Assembly: GCA_009746045.1 (NCBI GenBank)
Contig: RPFO01000418.1
Coordinates: 1,861,670-1,925,669 of the forward strand
Origin: Mesostigma viride
Taxonomy: Eukaryota > Streptophyta > Mesostigmatophyceae > Mesostigmatales > Mesostigmataceae
Reading direction: 5' to 3'
Length of the DNA: 64,000 nucleotides
The notes under the pieces were generated by a model. The model worked only from the letters and a program-made list of their open reading frames with translations, searched no databases and was not told where the DNA came from. Position numbers and translations under genes: made by a program. Below, one piece after another: positions 20,696-31,535 of the stretch (position 1 is the first letter of the stretch; each line of letters starts with the position of its first letter).

Positions 20696-21497
20696 TGCAC
20701 TTCATGCACCTGGAGCAGGTGTAGTTAACTGACATTACATCCTACCCTCGCAAGGAAGTAGCCCAGAATGTATTAAAGGCCATATGCACAGCTTCAGGGA
20801 TATGTGCCACATGTACTCACAATGGAGTCATGTAATGAATTAATTAATGAGGAACATGACAGAGAGTGTACATGCCCGCCTACTACAGGCACTATACCAG
20901 CCTAGGCCTAGCCTTTTTAGTCATGTACATGTGTGCCTATGATGAGCCACCCTCCAGATGATGCCTAGCTTTATTTAATTATGCAGTGCCCATGCAGGGA
21001 GTAACTCTCTGCTGAGACGCCATGCCATAGCTCTTGTATAGCCATGATGATCTTCCCCCACATGCCACGCTCCCCCTTAAGTGGGCATAGCGCGATACAT
21101 CATGAGGGTGCAGGTGCCTTGGTGCACCTCGAGCAAGTGTTGTTTACATCCCCACCCTTGCAGGAAGTAGCTTAGGATGTATGATAGGCCATATGCCCCC
21201 TCTCAAGGGCTATGTGCTACATATACTCCCAACGGAGTTATGTTACAATTCAATTCAATTCAATTCAATGACAGAGAGTGACTCTCTGCATAGGAAGCGC
21301 AGGGCTACATTCTTCATGCATCATCCTTGCCAGCATGACATGTCCCAACTGTTGTATTGTGGTCCGCACACATGTCACCATTGTCTCAGTTAATGCAATA
21401 TGCAAGACAGAACATTACTCTGTTGCCTTGCAGGGAGTACATGTAGCACATATCCCTGACAAGGGCCATATGGCTTCCAATGCAGGTCTACCTAGAG
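20696..21497. repeat. Two plus-oriented R1 copies, no gene
   Basis: CATCCTACCCTCGCAAGGAAGTAG ... CCATATG ... ACTCACAATGGAGTCATG at about 20738-20840, and GGAAGTAGCTTAGGATG ... CATATGCCCCC ... CTCCCAACGGAG at about 21160-21250, each ending in AATT-rich tails (AATTC repeated four times in the second). Upstream of each lies TGCACCT(C/G)GAGCA, part of R2 in reverse. Confidence 0.6.
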
Positions 21498-21502
21498 ATA
21501 GC

Positions 21503-22131
21503 AGTTAACGTAAAGGATTTACGTTAGATGGATAGAGATTGTTACGCTCTTTCCAACGGCACCTTGAACGCCTCATTTGGTTAAGGAACGTAAAAGTTAT
21601 GACGTTTCCTAGGCTGTGCCGACAGTACCCGGCGCGCCACTGTGGGCGCGTACGGACACAGGATGTACAAGTGTCACTTTGATAGTCCGCAGGACGTTGA
21701 CAGGACTTGTACAGGACTTGATGGTCAATTGATAGGTAGGCGCACTGTAGCGCGCCAGGACCTATGAGACAATTGATGCTGACTAGTGTACGGATAGGTC
21801 CACAGGACTTGCCGTATGGACAATTGATAGATCTGCGCGCCAAAGGCGTGCCAGAGTCTGTGTAATCAATTGATTGACAGTTCAGCTGTGACAGTGCAGC
21901 TGAATACTTGGACGCGTCCCTAGTAAGCTATATGAGTGACTTGGTCACACCGGGACGCTAGTTCTTGCGTGCACGTTCTCTTGGCACTGCGACCCTGTCG
22001 TCTGTGCTGCGTGCAGTCTTGGAAGTGACGTGACTTACGTCTGTGTTTCCTGATTATTAATAAAGGCAACTTCCTGCAAGAACCATGGCGGAATTCGTGG
22101 CATTCTTACCCTCACAACTCGTATTACAACT
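21503..22131 (+). repeat. Family A LTR, outer 5'
   Basis: 629 bp; begins AGTTAACG, ends TTACAACT. It contains CTATATGAG as a possible TATA element near 21930, and TTAATAAAGGC (poly(A) signal) near its 3' end, followed by ATGGCGGAATTCG within the LTR itself. The 124-base leader that follows is cut at 22255. Confidence 0.9.
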
Positions 22132-22255
22132 CGTATTACACGCTCTGTCAAAAAGATGCCAAATTCGGAAGAATTTCGGATTCCGGACGATGAGGAAATA
22201 GCCGCTCCGCCGGCTGGTTCTTCGTCAAGACCAACTGTGCCGTCGTGGCAACAAT

Positions 22256-22872
22256 AGTTAACGTAAAGGATTTACGTTAGATGGATAGAGATTGTTACGC
22301 TCTTTCCAACGGCACCTTGAACGCCTCATTTGGTTAAGGAACGTAAAAGTTATGACGTTTCCTAGGCTGTGCCGACAGTACCCGGCGCGCCACTGTGGGC
22401 GCGTACGGACACAGGATGTACAAGTGTCACTTTGATAGTCCGCAGGACGTTGACAGGACTTGTACAGGACTTGATGGTCAATTGATAGGTAGGCGCACTG
22501 TAGCGCGCCAGGACCTATGAGACAATTGATGCTGACTAGTGTACGGATAGGTCCACAGGACTAGCCGTATGGACAATTGATAGATCTGCGCGCCAAAGGC
22601 GTGCCAGAGTCTGTGTAATCAATTGATTGACAGTTCAGCTGTGACAGTGCAGCTGAATACTTGGACGCGTCCCTAGTAAGCTATATGAGTGACTTGGTCA
22701 CACCGGGACGCTAGTTCTTGCGTGCACGTTCTCTTGGCACTGCGACCCTGTCGTCTGTGCTGCGTGCAGTCTTGGAAGTGACGTGACTTACGTCTGTGTT
22801 TCCTGATTATTAATAAAGGCAACTTCCTGCAAGAACCATGGCGGAATTCGTGGCATTCTTACCCTCACAACT
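22256..22872 (+). repeat. Family A LTR, inner 5'
   Basis: 617 bp. It differs from the outer LTR by loss of a 12-base terminal unit and by a T-to-A change near 22563 (GGACTAGCC). It has the same AGTT...AACT ends. Confidence 0.9.
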
Positions 22873-22896
22873 CGTATTACACGCTCTGTCAAAAAG

Positions 22897-23606
22897 ATGC
22901 CAAATTCGGAAGAATTTCGGATTCCGGACGATGAGGAAATAGCCGCTCCGCCGGCTGGTTCTTCGTCAAGACCAACTGTGCCGTCGTGGCAACAATTGCT
23001 CGACGAAGTTACAGTTTCGCTCGACGAGCTTCATCGTCAGCAGCGTGCAGCTCACGCATTGCTCGGGGATAACCCCGAGGACCCCGATTTGCCAGCACTG
23101 GTGCCGGCTGTTCGCGCATTATTGGACCAAATCCGCAACATTTTATCGACATTTACGGTCCAGGTGCGGGGAGGTTTGCGGTCGGTGACCGAAGTCACGA
23201 CTGCCATTGAGGAGTTGGACAACGTCCTCTCTTCACTCACCGGTTACCAGAGAAACCTGCAAAACTGGGCATCGCTTCGCACGGGGGGCGCGCCGGCGGT
23301 GTCAACAAATTTGTTTCAGGATCTCGCGCTGCTATCGCTGCTGACTCGCGGCGTACGCAGTCGTGAGCGCCAGGTTTTAATTAACCTGGTGGCATTTCTC
23401 GCCTCTGTGCGAGAGTGGATTCCCGCGGGGTGGGAATTATTGACGATCTTTACACATCCTCTGCGCCTCGTCGCGCGTCGGCGCGTCGCACTTACGCGGC
23501 GGGGAGCACGCCGGTTTTAATTCATACCGGTGCAGGTCCGGAGCTGGATATGGAGGATCGTGAGTTCGTATACACGTACTGCGACTTCAGGGGCCTTGAC
23601 TACTAG
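22897..23606 (+). pseudogene. Family A ORF0, inner copy, frameshifted near its end
   Basis: From ATG 22897 (MPNSEEFRIPDDEEIAAPPA) a 207-aa frame runs to 23520. It is largely helical, with LDEVTVSLDELHRQQRAAHA, a heptad-rich middle and a hydrophobic LVAFLASVREWIPAGWELLT stretch. One base missing in GTCGCACTTACG (two As in the other copy) diverts it; the other frame would continue to 23606 (ELDMEDREFVYTYCDFRGLD). It lies between the LTR and gag and matches no family I know. Confidence 0.5.
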
Positions 23607-23774
23607 TCGGCCTAATTTTCTTCTGCAGTACTTGTCGACATTTTTTTGTCGAATTTCGGCGGCAATTCGCGGGGCGGCAGCGACACCGGCGCAGGCGGCA
23701 GAGGCGACACAAAAATTTTGTACATATTTTCTGCTGCTTCGTTAAGGTGTTCTTTGAATAGCTGGTAGTGCAGG

Positions 23775-24890
23775 ATGGCTGAGGGACGCCGTAGCAAGGG
23801 TCCAGCCAGTGGGAATAATAATGGGGGTGCTGGTAGTGGAACCGCTCACGTAGATGACGTGGGGCTTACCGGAGAGATTACCAACCTTCCTCACAATAAT
23901 AATAATGCACAAGCTATTCATGGCTTTGATCTTACCACACAGGGTCTTTTAATTGTCAATCAGTTGCAGCCTGTAACCTCAGACTCCAAGCCTAAGCAGG
24001 CTGAAGAGTTTGTGGAGGGATTGGAAGGGTTCCCTAGCTTGTACGGTGGTACAAATTACTATCAAATCTGGATAGGCAGTAGCACTTTTGGCAAGTGTAC
24101 TGACCAGATTAAGGACCTAACCAGGGAGTGCAAAAAGGCCAATAAGGCCTGGGCACTGTACGTGGCTGAGCTGAAGGAGCTGCTGGAGGACCAACGAAAG
24201 AAGGTCGGCATCCATTGGCAGGACAAGTATCAAGGGTGGGAGGTCAAGGGGGACCTGATCCAGAACTTTCTCAACTATTGTAAGATGGTTGAGGAGGGCA
24301 GGGCTCACGGCTTTAATGTCGCTGATAACATAGCCCTAACCAACTGGCTCAAGGTTTCTGGGCTGGATAAGGCGACACGTGGCTCCTTAAAAGTCATGTG
24401 TGCCCCACACTCTACCCTGAAGGCCTACAAGGTCATCATTAAACAAGCTCTCGAGGCAGAGGAGCTGTTTGAGGGTGGAGTGCCAGCAGTGAAGGCTACC
24501 CAGGCAGGCGGGCGTACCCAGGGTGGCTCCAAGACGTCTGAGGCTGACCGAAGCCAAGGAGGGCGTAGGGGCAACCATCACAAGCGCAAGGGAGATCATT
24601 CACCTGATTCTGACAGGAGGTCACACTCCAAGTCGGTGTTCAGGCGGGTGGGTGGTCAGCCCAAGCAGGGCAACGCGTCTGACAATGGGGGCAGTGGCCA
24701 GGGCAAGTCCAAGATACAATGCTACCTGTGCAAGGGGTGGGGGCACATCAAGAAGGAGTGTCCCAGCTTCAAGAAGTCCCAGGGCCAGGGCAGCAACAAG
24801 AATAACAACAACAACAAGAAGAACAACAACAAGTCCCAGGCAGGCCAGCCTTCAAAGGGCAGTCAGCAAGAAGACAACAAGGAGCAGTGA
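23775..24890 (+). CDS. gag: Family A gag, inner copy
   Basis: 371 aa from ATG 23775 (MAEGRRSKGPASGNNNGGAG). The capsid-like middle includes FVEGLEGFPSLYGGTNYYQI and WALYVAELKELLEDQ. The C-terminal part is basic, with a CCHC zinc knuckle CYLCKGWGHIKKEC at about residues 316-329 (CX2CX4HX4C), then an Asn/Lys/Gln-rich tail. The zinc knuckle and position before pol identify it as the nucleocapsid/capsid protein. It ends in TGA followed by C; the same frame stays open into pol, so readthrough may make Gag-Pol. It differs from the outer copy by a small indel at residues near 140 (DQRKKVGIHW against DQEEVGIHW). Confidence 0.85.
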   Translation: MAEGRRSKGPASGNNNGGAGSGTAHVDDVGLTGEITNLPHNNNNAQAIHGFDLTTQGLLIVNQLQPVTSDSKPKQAEEFVEGLEGFPSLYGGTNYYQIWIGSSTFGKCTDQIKDLTRECKKANKAWALYVAELKELLEDQRKKVGIHWQDKYQGWEVKGDLIQNFLNYCKMVEEGRAHGFNVADNIALTNWLKVSGLDKATRGSLKVMCAPHSTLKAYKVIIKQALEAEELFEGGVPAVKATQAGGRTQGGSKTSEADRSQGGRRGNHHKRKGDHSPDSDRRSHSKSVFRRVGGQPKQGNASDNGGSGQGKSKIQCYLCKGWGHIKKECPSFKKSQGQGSNKNNNNNKKNNNKSQAGQPSKGSQQEDNKEQ

Positions 24891-25864
24891 CTGTCTGAGG
24901 CAACCCCTACACACCTTAATTCACCCAAGGGGGAGGCCAGGTGCTCCAATGCAGATTTTATATCTGGGCAACAAGAGGGTGATCTCCAGGTTCAGTGTGG
25001 CCCCAGGTCACCTGGAGAGGTACAGGTTCCTATGAAGACGTCCTTGACAGCTGATGCAGCTGTAAGTATGTCTGACCCTATGCATCCTCGTGCTGGGCAC
25101 GAGGGTGGACCTCTCATTTTGAGAGAAACCAATGTACAACCACAGAGGGGTGTGAAGGCCTCTGGTGGTATGCATGTGGTCCCTGCTGGCGGTCCAGGTG
25201 TTGGGCATGAGCAGGGTGACTCAGGCTCTGAGTCAGAACAGGATGGAAGTCAGCATGGTGATGCTGGACAACCTGACAGCACAGTCCTGACTGTGCCAGG
25301 GACTGCTTCCTCTGTGTACCAGGAGTTGGGTGCCCGAATCCACAACATGTTTGGGCATGCCACTTCTCTGTCAAACAACTTTGCCTTCCGTATGGGCAGG
25401 GCACCCCTTCTTAAGGCGTGTCAGCAAGCTGCCTCACGGTGTAAGTGCCAGTTGTCCTCCAACAAGCCCAGGAAATCACATGCCAAAGCTCTACCTCAGA
25501 GCATTGGTGATCTGCAGTGTGATATCCAACACATCAGGGGCATGCAACTGTTGGTGTGCGTGGACAGGTACACGAAATACAAGGTGCTAGAGCATTTACC
25601 TTCTATGAAGAACAGGTACTTGCTGGCTGCCCTGCAGAATGTAAGAGCCAAGTTTCCTACCACAAGGATCCAGGTGGACATGCAGTTTCAGCATCTCAAG
25701 GGTGATCCTACCCTTCCTGAGTTGCTGGTTACACCTAGGGAGGCTCATGGGCAGCAGGGTGCTATCGAAAGGGCAATCCAGGAGGTCAAGAAATTGATCA
25801 TCTCTGAAGACTGGGTACCCTTGTCTGCACCTGCACTTGTCAGGAGTGCATGGCTGAGGAACGT

Positions 25865-26525
25865 AGTTATATACAACGATTCCTGACGGAATCGATACTA
25901 AGCGCTTAGTATCGATTCCGTCAGGAATCGTTGTATATAACTAAGACTGTTGCGACACGCCGGCATCCCGGGTTCGAATCCCGCTAGGATCGTTCCGGGG
26001 GTGGATTTTTCGCCTAGTAATGCGAATAACGTTGCGGACGCTAATCGTTCGGCCTAATATGTTAATCGAAATAGGCAAGTGCTCTCCGCTTACTAGGCGG
26101 AGTACCAGCGCTAGCTATTCGACTGATATGATGTGCTCAACCGGCTAATCATCTGTGTTGTTCGACGTCGCTCCGAAAATCGGCTAAGTCCCCGAAATCG
26201 GCTAAGTTCCACGCGATGTCTCGCTATAATCGACTAGGCCTAGTTCGGTGGCTCGCTGGGCACCGAGTATGATAGGCCGCTGGCCTCTGACCCCCTGTCG
26301 AATAGGAAATTTCGACAATCGAATAAGGAAAATTCGATAATCGAATAGGAAAGTTCGATGGTCGAATAGGCAACTTCGATAATCGAATAGCCAATTCGAT
26401 GACCCGACTAGTATCGGCCTTAGCCTTGCCGGCGCAAGCAAAAGTTTTAGTTATATACAACGATTCCTGACGGAATCGATACTAAGCGCTTAGTACCGAT
26501 TCCGCAGGAATCGTTGTATATAACT
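25865..26525 (+). mobile_element. 661-bp element with palindromic ends, nested in family A pol
   Basis: It is flanked by AACGT (25860-25864 and 26526-26530). The left end 25865-25942 is a perfect 78-bp palindrome (two 39-base halves, AGTTATATACAACGATTCCT inward). The right end 26449-26525 is the same with one base lost and one change. The 506-bp interior has GGTTCGAATCC at 25971-25981, 28 bases after the left end, and a cluster of TCGAATAGG-type repeats at 26300-26400. No ORF is convincing. It behaves like a tiny non-autonomous LTR element whose terminal repeats are hairpins. Confidence 0.85.
25971..25981 (+). promoter_or_regulatory. tRNA T-arm / Pol III B-box-like sequence
   Basis: GGTTCGAATCC matches the B-box consensus GGTTCGANNCC and sits in a perfect 4-bp stem (CGGG...CCCG). 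No full tRNA cloverleaf or clear A-box is seen. Confidence 0.4.
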
Positions 26526-29185
26526 AACGTGGAGCAGCAGCTGAACAGCAGGGTTAACTTCTACTATGATGGAGTTGCTGTCAGCCCAATGGGTCTATAT
26601 CATGGCCTGTGCCCACCACATGTGCTGGAGGGCTGGAAACATGCTGCACATGTCACCTTTGCCAAGCTGAGGGAGAAGGACCGGGGTTGGAAGATGCTGG
26701 AGCCACAAGTGGGTCAGAAGGTCCTAGCTTGGAAGGAACCTAGCCTTTATGGCAAACGTGGTAGCTGGAGTCCTGGGGTGGTTACCCAGGTTGATGAAGC
26801 TAGCCACGCATGCTTGGTCAGCATGGAGGACGAACCAAAGCATGTACACCGGCTGAGTTGGTCATATGTCAAGCCTAACCTGATGAATGAGGGCAGTCAG
26901 GCACAAGGCTCACAGGATCTGCAGGATTTTCAGGTCCCAGGTGACATCACTGACGCAACGACCACATCTGTTGCAGGGGAATCTGTCAGCCCTGGCCAGG
27001 TTGCAGAGGTACTTGTTGAACAGGCTGCAAGGTCAACAGCTGGGGAGTCAACTGTCAAGCCCAAGGCACTAACCAAGCCCAGGGGGACAAGTTTGGCTGG
27101 ATTGATTGGGGCTCTACAAAGGGCCAAGAAGCAGCCCAAGGTAGCCAAGCTCAGGTGGCATGGCAATCTGGGGCTGGACACTGCCTTAGAGGTAGACACT
27201 AATTCTCAGGTTTCCATCATTGGGACCAGGGCTGCAGCAGGGTACAGCATGTCTGAACCCAGCTATCAGTTTGTGTCTGACTTCAGTGGCGGGGTACACG
27301 TGAAGGTACTGGGTGAGGTATTCATTCCTATCCTTGGACAGGACACTGCTTTTTGTGTCTTGGAGGGCTATCAAGGACCTGCTCTTCTGGGGCAGAATTT
27401 CCTATGCCAGGATGGGGTAGTGATCACGTCCTCTCTCCTGACTAAGGAAGGGGCTGGTCAGGTCCCACTGATTAATTTCAGGACCACTCACCTATCACGT
27501 GCAGTAACCAGGACGGTTAAGCGTGTGCAAGTGTGCCAGGGGCAGGAGCCCTTGGTTGATGACCTCATACTGCCAGCTGCTAGTCATCCAAGCAGTTTGG
27601 GCATTGGTCCTCACTCACTTGCTGGACACAGCCCTATCAACTACCAAGGCCTGGTGAAGCTCATGTCCTCTCCCATTATGTGTCCCCAGGTCACACTGGG
27701 TTGATTAAATCTGGGGAGGACTGGATCTCCAAGAAATGCGTGGAACCTGTCAATGACCTGCCTCCTGCACGACGTCTACTCAAGCTCAAGTTTGTCATCA
27801 AGATGAAGGAGGTGGACGGGGTCAAGGTACCACATGTCAGGCCAGTGCTGAATGAGTTCAAGGGTACTGGTGAGTGCACTGCTGAGGAGTTGTATACCCC
27901 TGGCATGCTGCATGATACTTGGAGGCTGCTGCTGTGTGTCTTTCTAGGCCTTCTCAACAAGGGCTTGGACTATGGCTCAGTGGTGATAGACTTCAAGAGG
28001 GCATTTCTGGAGGGTGATGCAGATGTGGCACAGGAAAAGTGGGAGGGCAAGACGCCTTTCTATGTTAGGGTGCCTGCTGTATGGAAAAGGGACATCCACA
28101 CGGAGTTCCTTAAAATCCTCAAGGGCCTGGAGGGCCTGAGGTCAAGTCCAATAATCTGGAGGGAGACTCTCAACCGTTTCCTGAAGGAGCATTGCAACTT
28201 GAAGGTCTCTCCTGTAGACCCCTGTCTGTTTCTGGGGCAATGGGAAGGCCTGCCAGTGTATGCTTCGCTGCACGGGGATGACCTACATCTGATAGCTCCC
28301 ACGTCGTGGCTTAAGGAGCTGATCTCCATCATTAAGTCCAAGTTTCCTCTGGGTAGGGAGCAATGGCAGGTGGAGAATGAGCCTCTGCTGTTTGTGGGCA
28401 TGGAGGCCACACTGGTGAAGAAGAAGGGGGGAGAATGGCGTATGCTGCTGGTGGGGGGCAATGACTATCAAGAGACCCTCATTAGCAAGCTTCCTCCAAC
28501 CATCACACAGGCACTGTGTCCCATGGTGAGGGGCATGGTTGCTTGGGTGGCAGGCATTTCCAGGCCAGACCTCATGGTCATAGCCAGGTTGCCTGATGAC
28601 ATGCTGGTGGAGCTAGGGTCTGCCAAGGTGGCTGATCAGGTCAGGGCTTCATCTGGCATTCTGTTGTCTGCAGTGGATTTATCACAACCCATTTGCATGG
28701 AGCTGTATGTGGATAGCTCAATGGACAGCAGGCAGGTCTCCAAGGTCAGGGGCAGGGCTGCAGGGCTCTTTGTGCTCAGACAGGAAGGCCTGGGGAGTTT
28801 GGTGAGCTGGTTTAGTCGCCTGCACAAACGGGTGGCTGTCAGCAGTGATGTGGCAGAATGCAGGGCTATTTGTGAAGGCATTCACACAAGCCTTTATCTG
28901 AAGGAGTTGCTTCATCAGATGACTTCTAACACTCCTTGGCCACTTCAGGTTACCACTCTTCTAAAAACAGACTCCATGGGGATGGTGCAGTTTGTGCACA
29001 GGCAGATGGCCAGAAGTAGGGACTTGGATTATCTCCTTCTTAAGGAGTTGTCCTCCTTGGCCAATATTGAGCATATCCCTGGGGTTGACAATCCTGCTGA
29101 TGCTTTGACCAAGCTAGTGCAGAAGGCAGCAGTGCAATACAAGGTTCTTCAGTCTCTGATGGACCCATCTCAGCAAGCTGTCTAA

Positions 29186-30134
29186 GCTGGTGCATGGTTA
29201 TAGGGCATTGGAGAGCAGATTGTGTGGTAGTGTCAGCATTGTGACTGGCATAATACCTGTATTTTAGTCTGTACTAAGGCTCATGGACCATGGTACACTC
29301 ACTCTGATTTTAATCAGGATACAGCCAGGTTTTGGCTGGGGTTCATGCTGTTGACTACACAAGGTTGACAGGTCCATTACAGACCATGTATTCTATTTTA
29401 AAAGAAATGTATATTTGTACATACTTCTCACAATGGTCTGGGAACCTTTATTCTGGGGTTTATAGGGCGGGGTTCGATTCCCTGGTATTATGTTTCTACA
29501 AGCTGGCCTGTTCAGGTGTTTGCCTGTTCAGACTTCCCTAGTTCCCCAGGGCAGGATTTAATTGTTGCCTATGTGTTTCATTTTGTCATTTGTTTGCTGT
29601 GGCAGTTTACCATCTGGCAAGTAGACGGGCGCCGTAAGACGGGCGCCAATAGACCCCTGTTGAGAGAATGACAGGCAAACTATTGTAATACGCCTTACTT
29701 TGTCAAGTGGTATTTTAATTGTCATGGATTTATTGTACTTATATTGAATATGTACTGGGTTTTATGGGATTAGTATCTGGGATTAATGTAACTCACCGCC
29801 AGAAGGTCATTGTACTGGAGGCTCTACCGAGGTGATGGGATTAATTCCTGGAGAAGACCTCATAGAATTAACCTGTATGTATTTAATTTTGTGTGCTTCT
29901 AATATCTGGTGGTACTCTGTAATGCCACTTCCATAGGTTTTCTCCATTTCTCATGAAATGGTTTTCCCTGTGGCAGATCTGTTTCTTTTCCAGTTCCTTA
30001 AAAGAAAGGGCTGGGGGAATGGCAATGGCCATTAAAGACATCTGTTCAAGCTTCAAGCTGGAGTGAAGGACATTTCAAGCTACTTCAAGGGTCCCTGGCA
30101 GGGGATGTGATCCCTAAAGAAAAGAAGGGATTGG
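29186..30134. other. Family A 3' untranslated region, inner copy
   Basis: About 950 bases between pol and the 3' LTR, with no ORF of note. It contains GGTTCGATTCC (29471-29481), another B-box-like word, and a direct repeat GACGGGCGCC(G/A)(T/A)A at about 29624-29648. It ends in a purine tract before AGTTAACG. The outer copy has the same layout at 36274-37221. Confidence 0.6.
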
Positions 30135-30751
30135 AGTTAACGTAAAGGATTTACGTTAGATGGATAGAGATTGTTACGCTCTTTCCAACGGCACCTTGAA
30201 CGCCTCATTTGGTTAAGGAACGTAAAAGTTATGACGTTTCCTAGGCTGTGCCGACAGTACCCGGCGCGCCACTGTGGGCGCGTACGGACACAGGATGTAC
30301 AAGTGTCACTTTGATAGTCCGCAGGACGTTGACAGGACTTGTACAGGACTTGATGGTCAATTGATAGGTAGGCGCACTGTAGCGCGCCAGGACCTATGAG
30401 ACAATTGATGCTGACTAGTGTACGGATAGGTCCACAGGACTTGCCGTATGGACAATTGATAGATCTGCGCGCCAAAGGCGTGCCAGAGTCTGTGTAATCA
30501 ATTGATTGACAGTTCAGCTGTGACAGTGCAGCTGAATACTTGGACGCGTCCCTAGTAAGCTATATGAGTGACTTGGTCACACCGGGACGCTAGTTCTTGC
30601 GTGCACGTTCTCTTGGCACTGCGACCCTGTCGTCTGTGCTGCGTGCAGTCTTGGAAGTGACGTGACTTACGTCTGTGTTTCCTGATTATTAATAAAGGCA
30701 ACTTCCTGCAAGAACCATGGCGGAATTCGTGGCATTCTTACCCTCACAACT
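30135..30751 (+). repeat. Family A LTR, inner 3'
   Basis: 617 bp, matching the inner 5' LTR in length and lacking the 12-base unit. It is followed immediately by the target duplication ACAAT and then the outer element's interrupted body. Confidence 0.9.
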
Positions 30752-30760
30752 ACAATTGCT

Positions 30761-31366
30761 CGACGAAGTTACAGTTTCGCTCGACGAGCTTCATCGTCAG
30801 CAGCGTGCAGCTCACGCATTGCTCGGGGATAACCCCGAGGACCCCGATTTGCCAGCACTGGTGCCGGCTGTTCGCGCATTATTGGACCAAATCCGCAACA
30901 TTTTATCGACATTTACGGTCCAGGTGCGGGGAGGTTTGCGGTCGGTGACCGAAGTCACGACTGCCATTGAGGAGTTGGACAACGTCCTCTCTTCACTCAC
31001 CGGTTACCAGAGAAACCTGCAAAACTGGGCATCGCTCGCACGGGGGGCGCGCCGGCGGTGTCAACAAATTTGTTTCAGGATCTCGCGCTGCTATCGCTGC
31101 TCACTCGCGGCGTACGCAGTCGTGAGCGCCAGGTTTTAATTAACCTGGTGGCATTTCTCGCCTCTGTGCGAGAGTGGATTCCCGCGGGGTGGGAATTATT
31201 GACGATCTTTACACATCCTCTGCGCCTCGTCGCGCGTCGGCGCGTCGCAACTTACGCGGCGGGGAGCACGCCGGTTTTAATTCATACCGGTGCAGGTCCG
31301 GAGCTGGATATGGAGGATCGTGAGTTCGTATACACGTACTGCGACTTCAGGGGCCTTGACTACTAG
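30761..31366 (+). pseudogene. Family A ORF0, outer copy, beginning cut off and frameshifted
   Basis: The first part of this ORF0 lies upstream at 22156-22255 because the inner element inserted inside it; the remainder resumes after 30756. By chance the inner LTR's own ATG (30717) is joined in frame to it. A one-base loss in ATCGCTCGCACGG (ATCGCTTCGCACGG in the inner copy) shifts frame near 31037, but the far end stays open to 31366 (ATYAAGSTPVLIHTGAGPEL). The two copies are damaged at different points, so an intact ORF0 of about 236 codons is implied for the ancestor. Confidence 0.5.
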
Positions 31367-31535
31367 TCGGCCTAATTTTCTTCTGCAGTACTTGTCGACA
31401 TTTTTTTGTCGAATTTCGGCGGCAATTCGCGGGGGCGGCAGCGACACCGGCGCAGGCGGCAGAGGCGACACAAAAATTTTGTACATATTTTCTGCTGCTT
31501 CGTTAAGGTGTTCTTTGAATAGCTGGTAGTGCAGG

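Larger units (their letters stand above)
25032..29185 (+). pseudogene. pol: Family A pol, inner copy, interrupted
   Basis: Integrase from 25032: H-x4-H near IHNMFGH, catalytic Asp in LQCDIQ and RIQVDMQ, Glu in GAIERAIQEVK. The frame is cut at 25864 by the 661-bp palindromic element and resumes at about 26531 (the frame is duplicated by AACGT). Protease-like LEVDTNSQVSIIG and PALLGQNFL follow, then one missing C near 27703 shifts frame; RT (VVIDFKRAF, LHGDD) and RNase H (ELYVDSS, AECRAICEG, KTDSMGM, VDNPADALTK) run on to 29185. RT and RNase H themselves are uninterrupted. Confidence 0.85.
22256..30751 (+). mobile_element. Inner copia-like LTR retrotransposon (family A), nested in its sibling
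   Basis: It is flanked by ACAAT (22251-22255 and 30752-30756). LTRs 22256-22872 and 30135-30751 are both 617 bp and lack one 12-base CGTATTACAACT unit present at the end of the outer LTRs, which independently proves the pairing. Just before the 3' LTR is a purine-rich tract (AAAGAAAAGAAGGGA). It carries ORF0, gag and a pol interrupted by a 661-bp palindrome-ended element and one frameshift. Confidence 0.92.
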
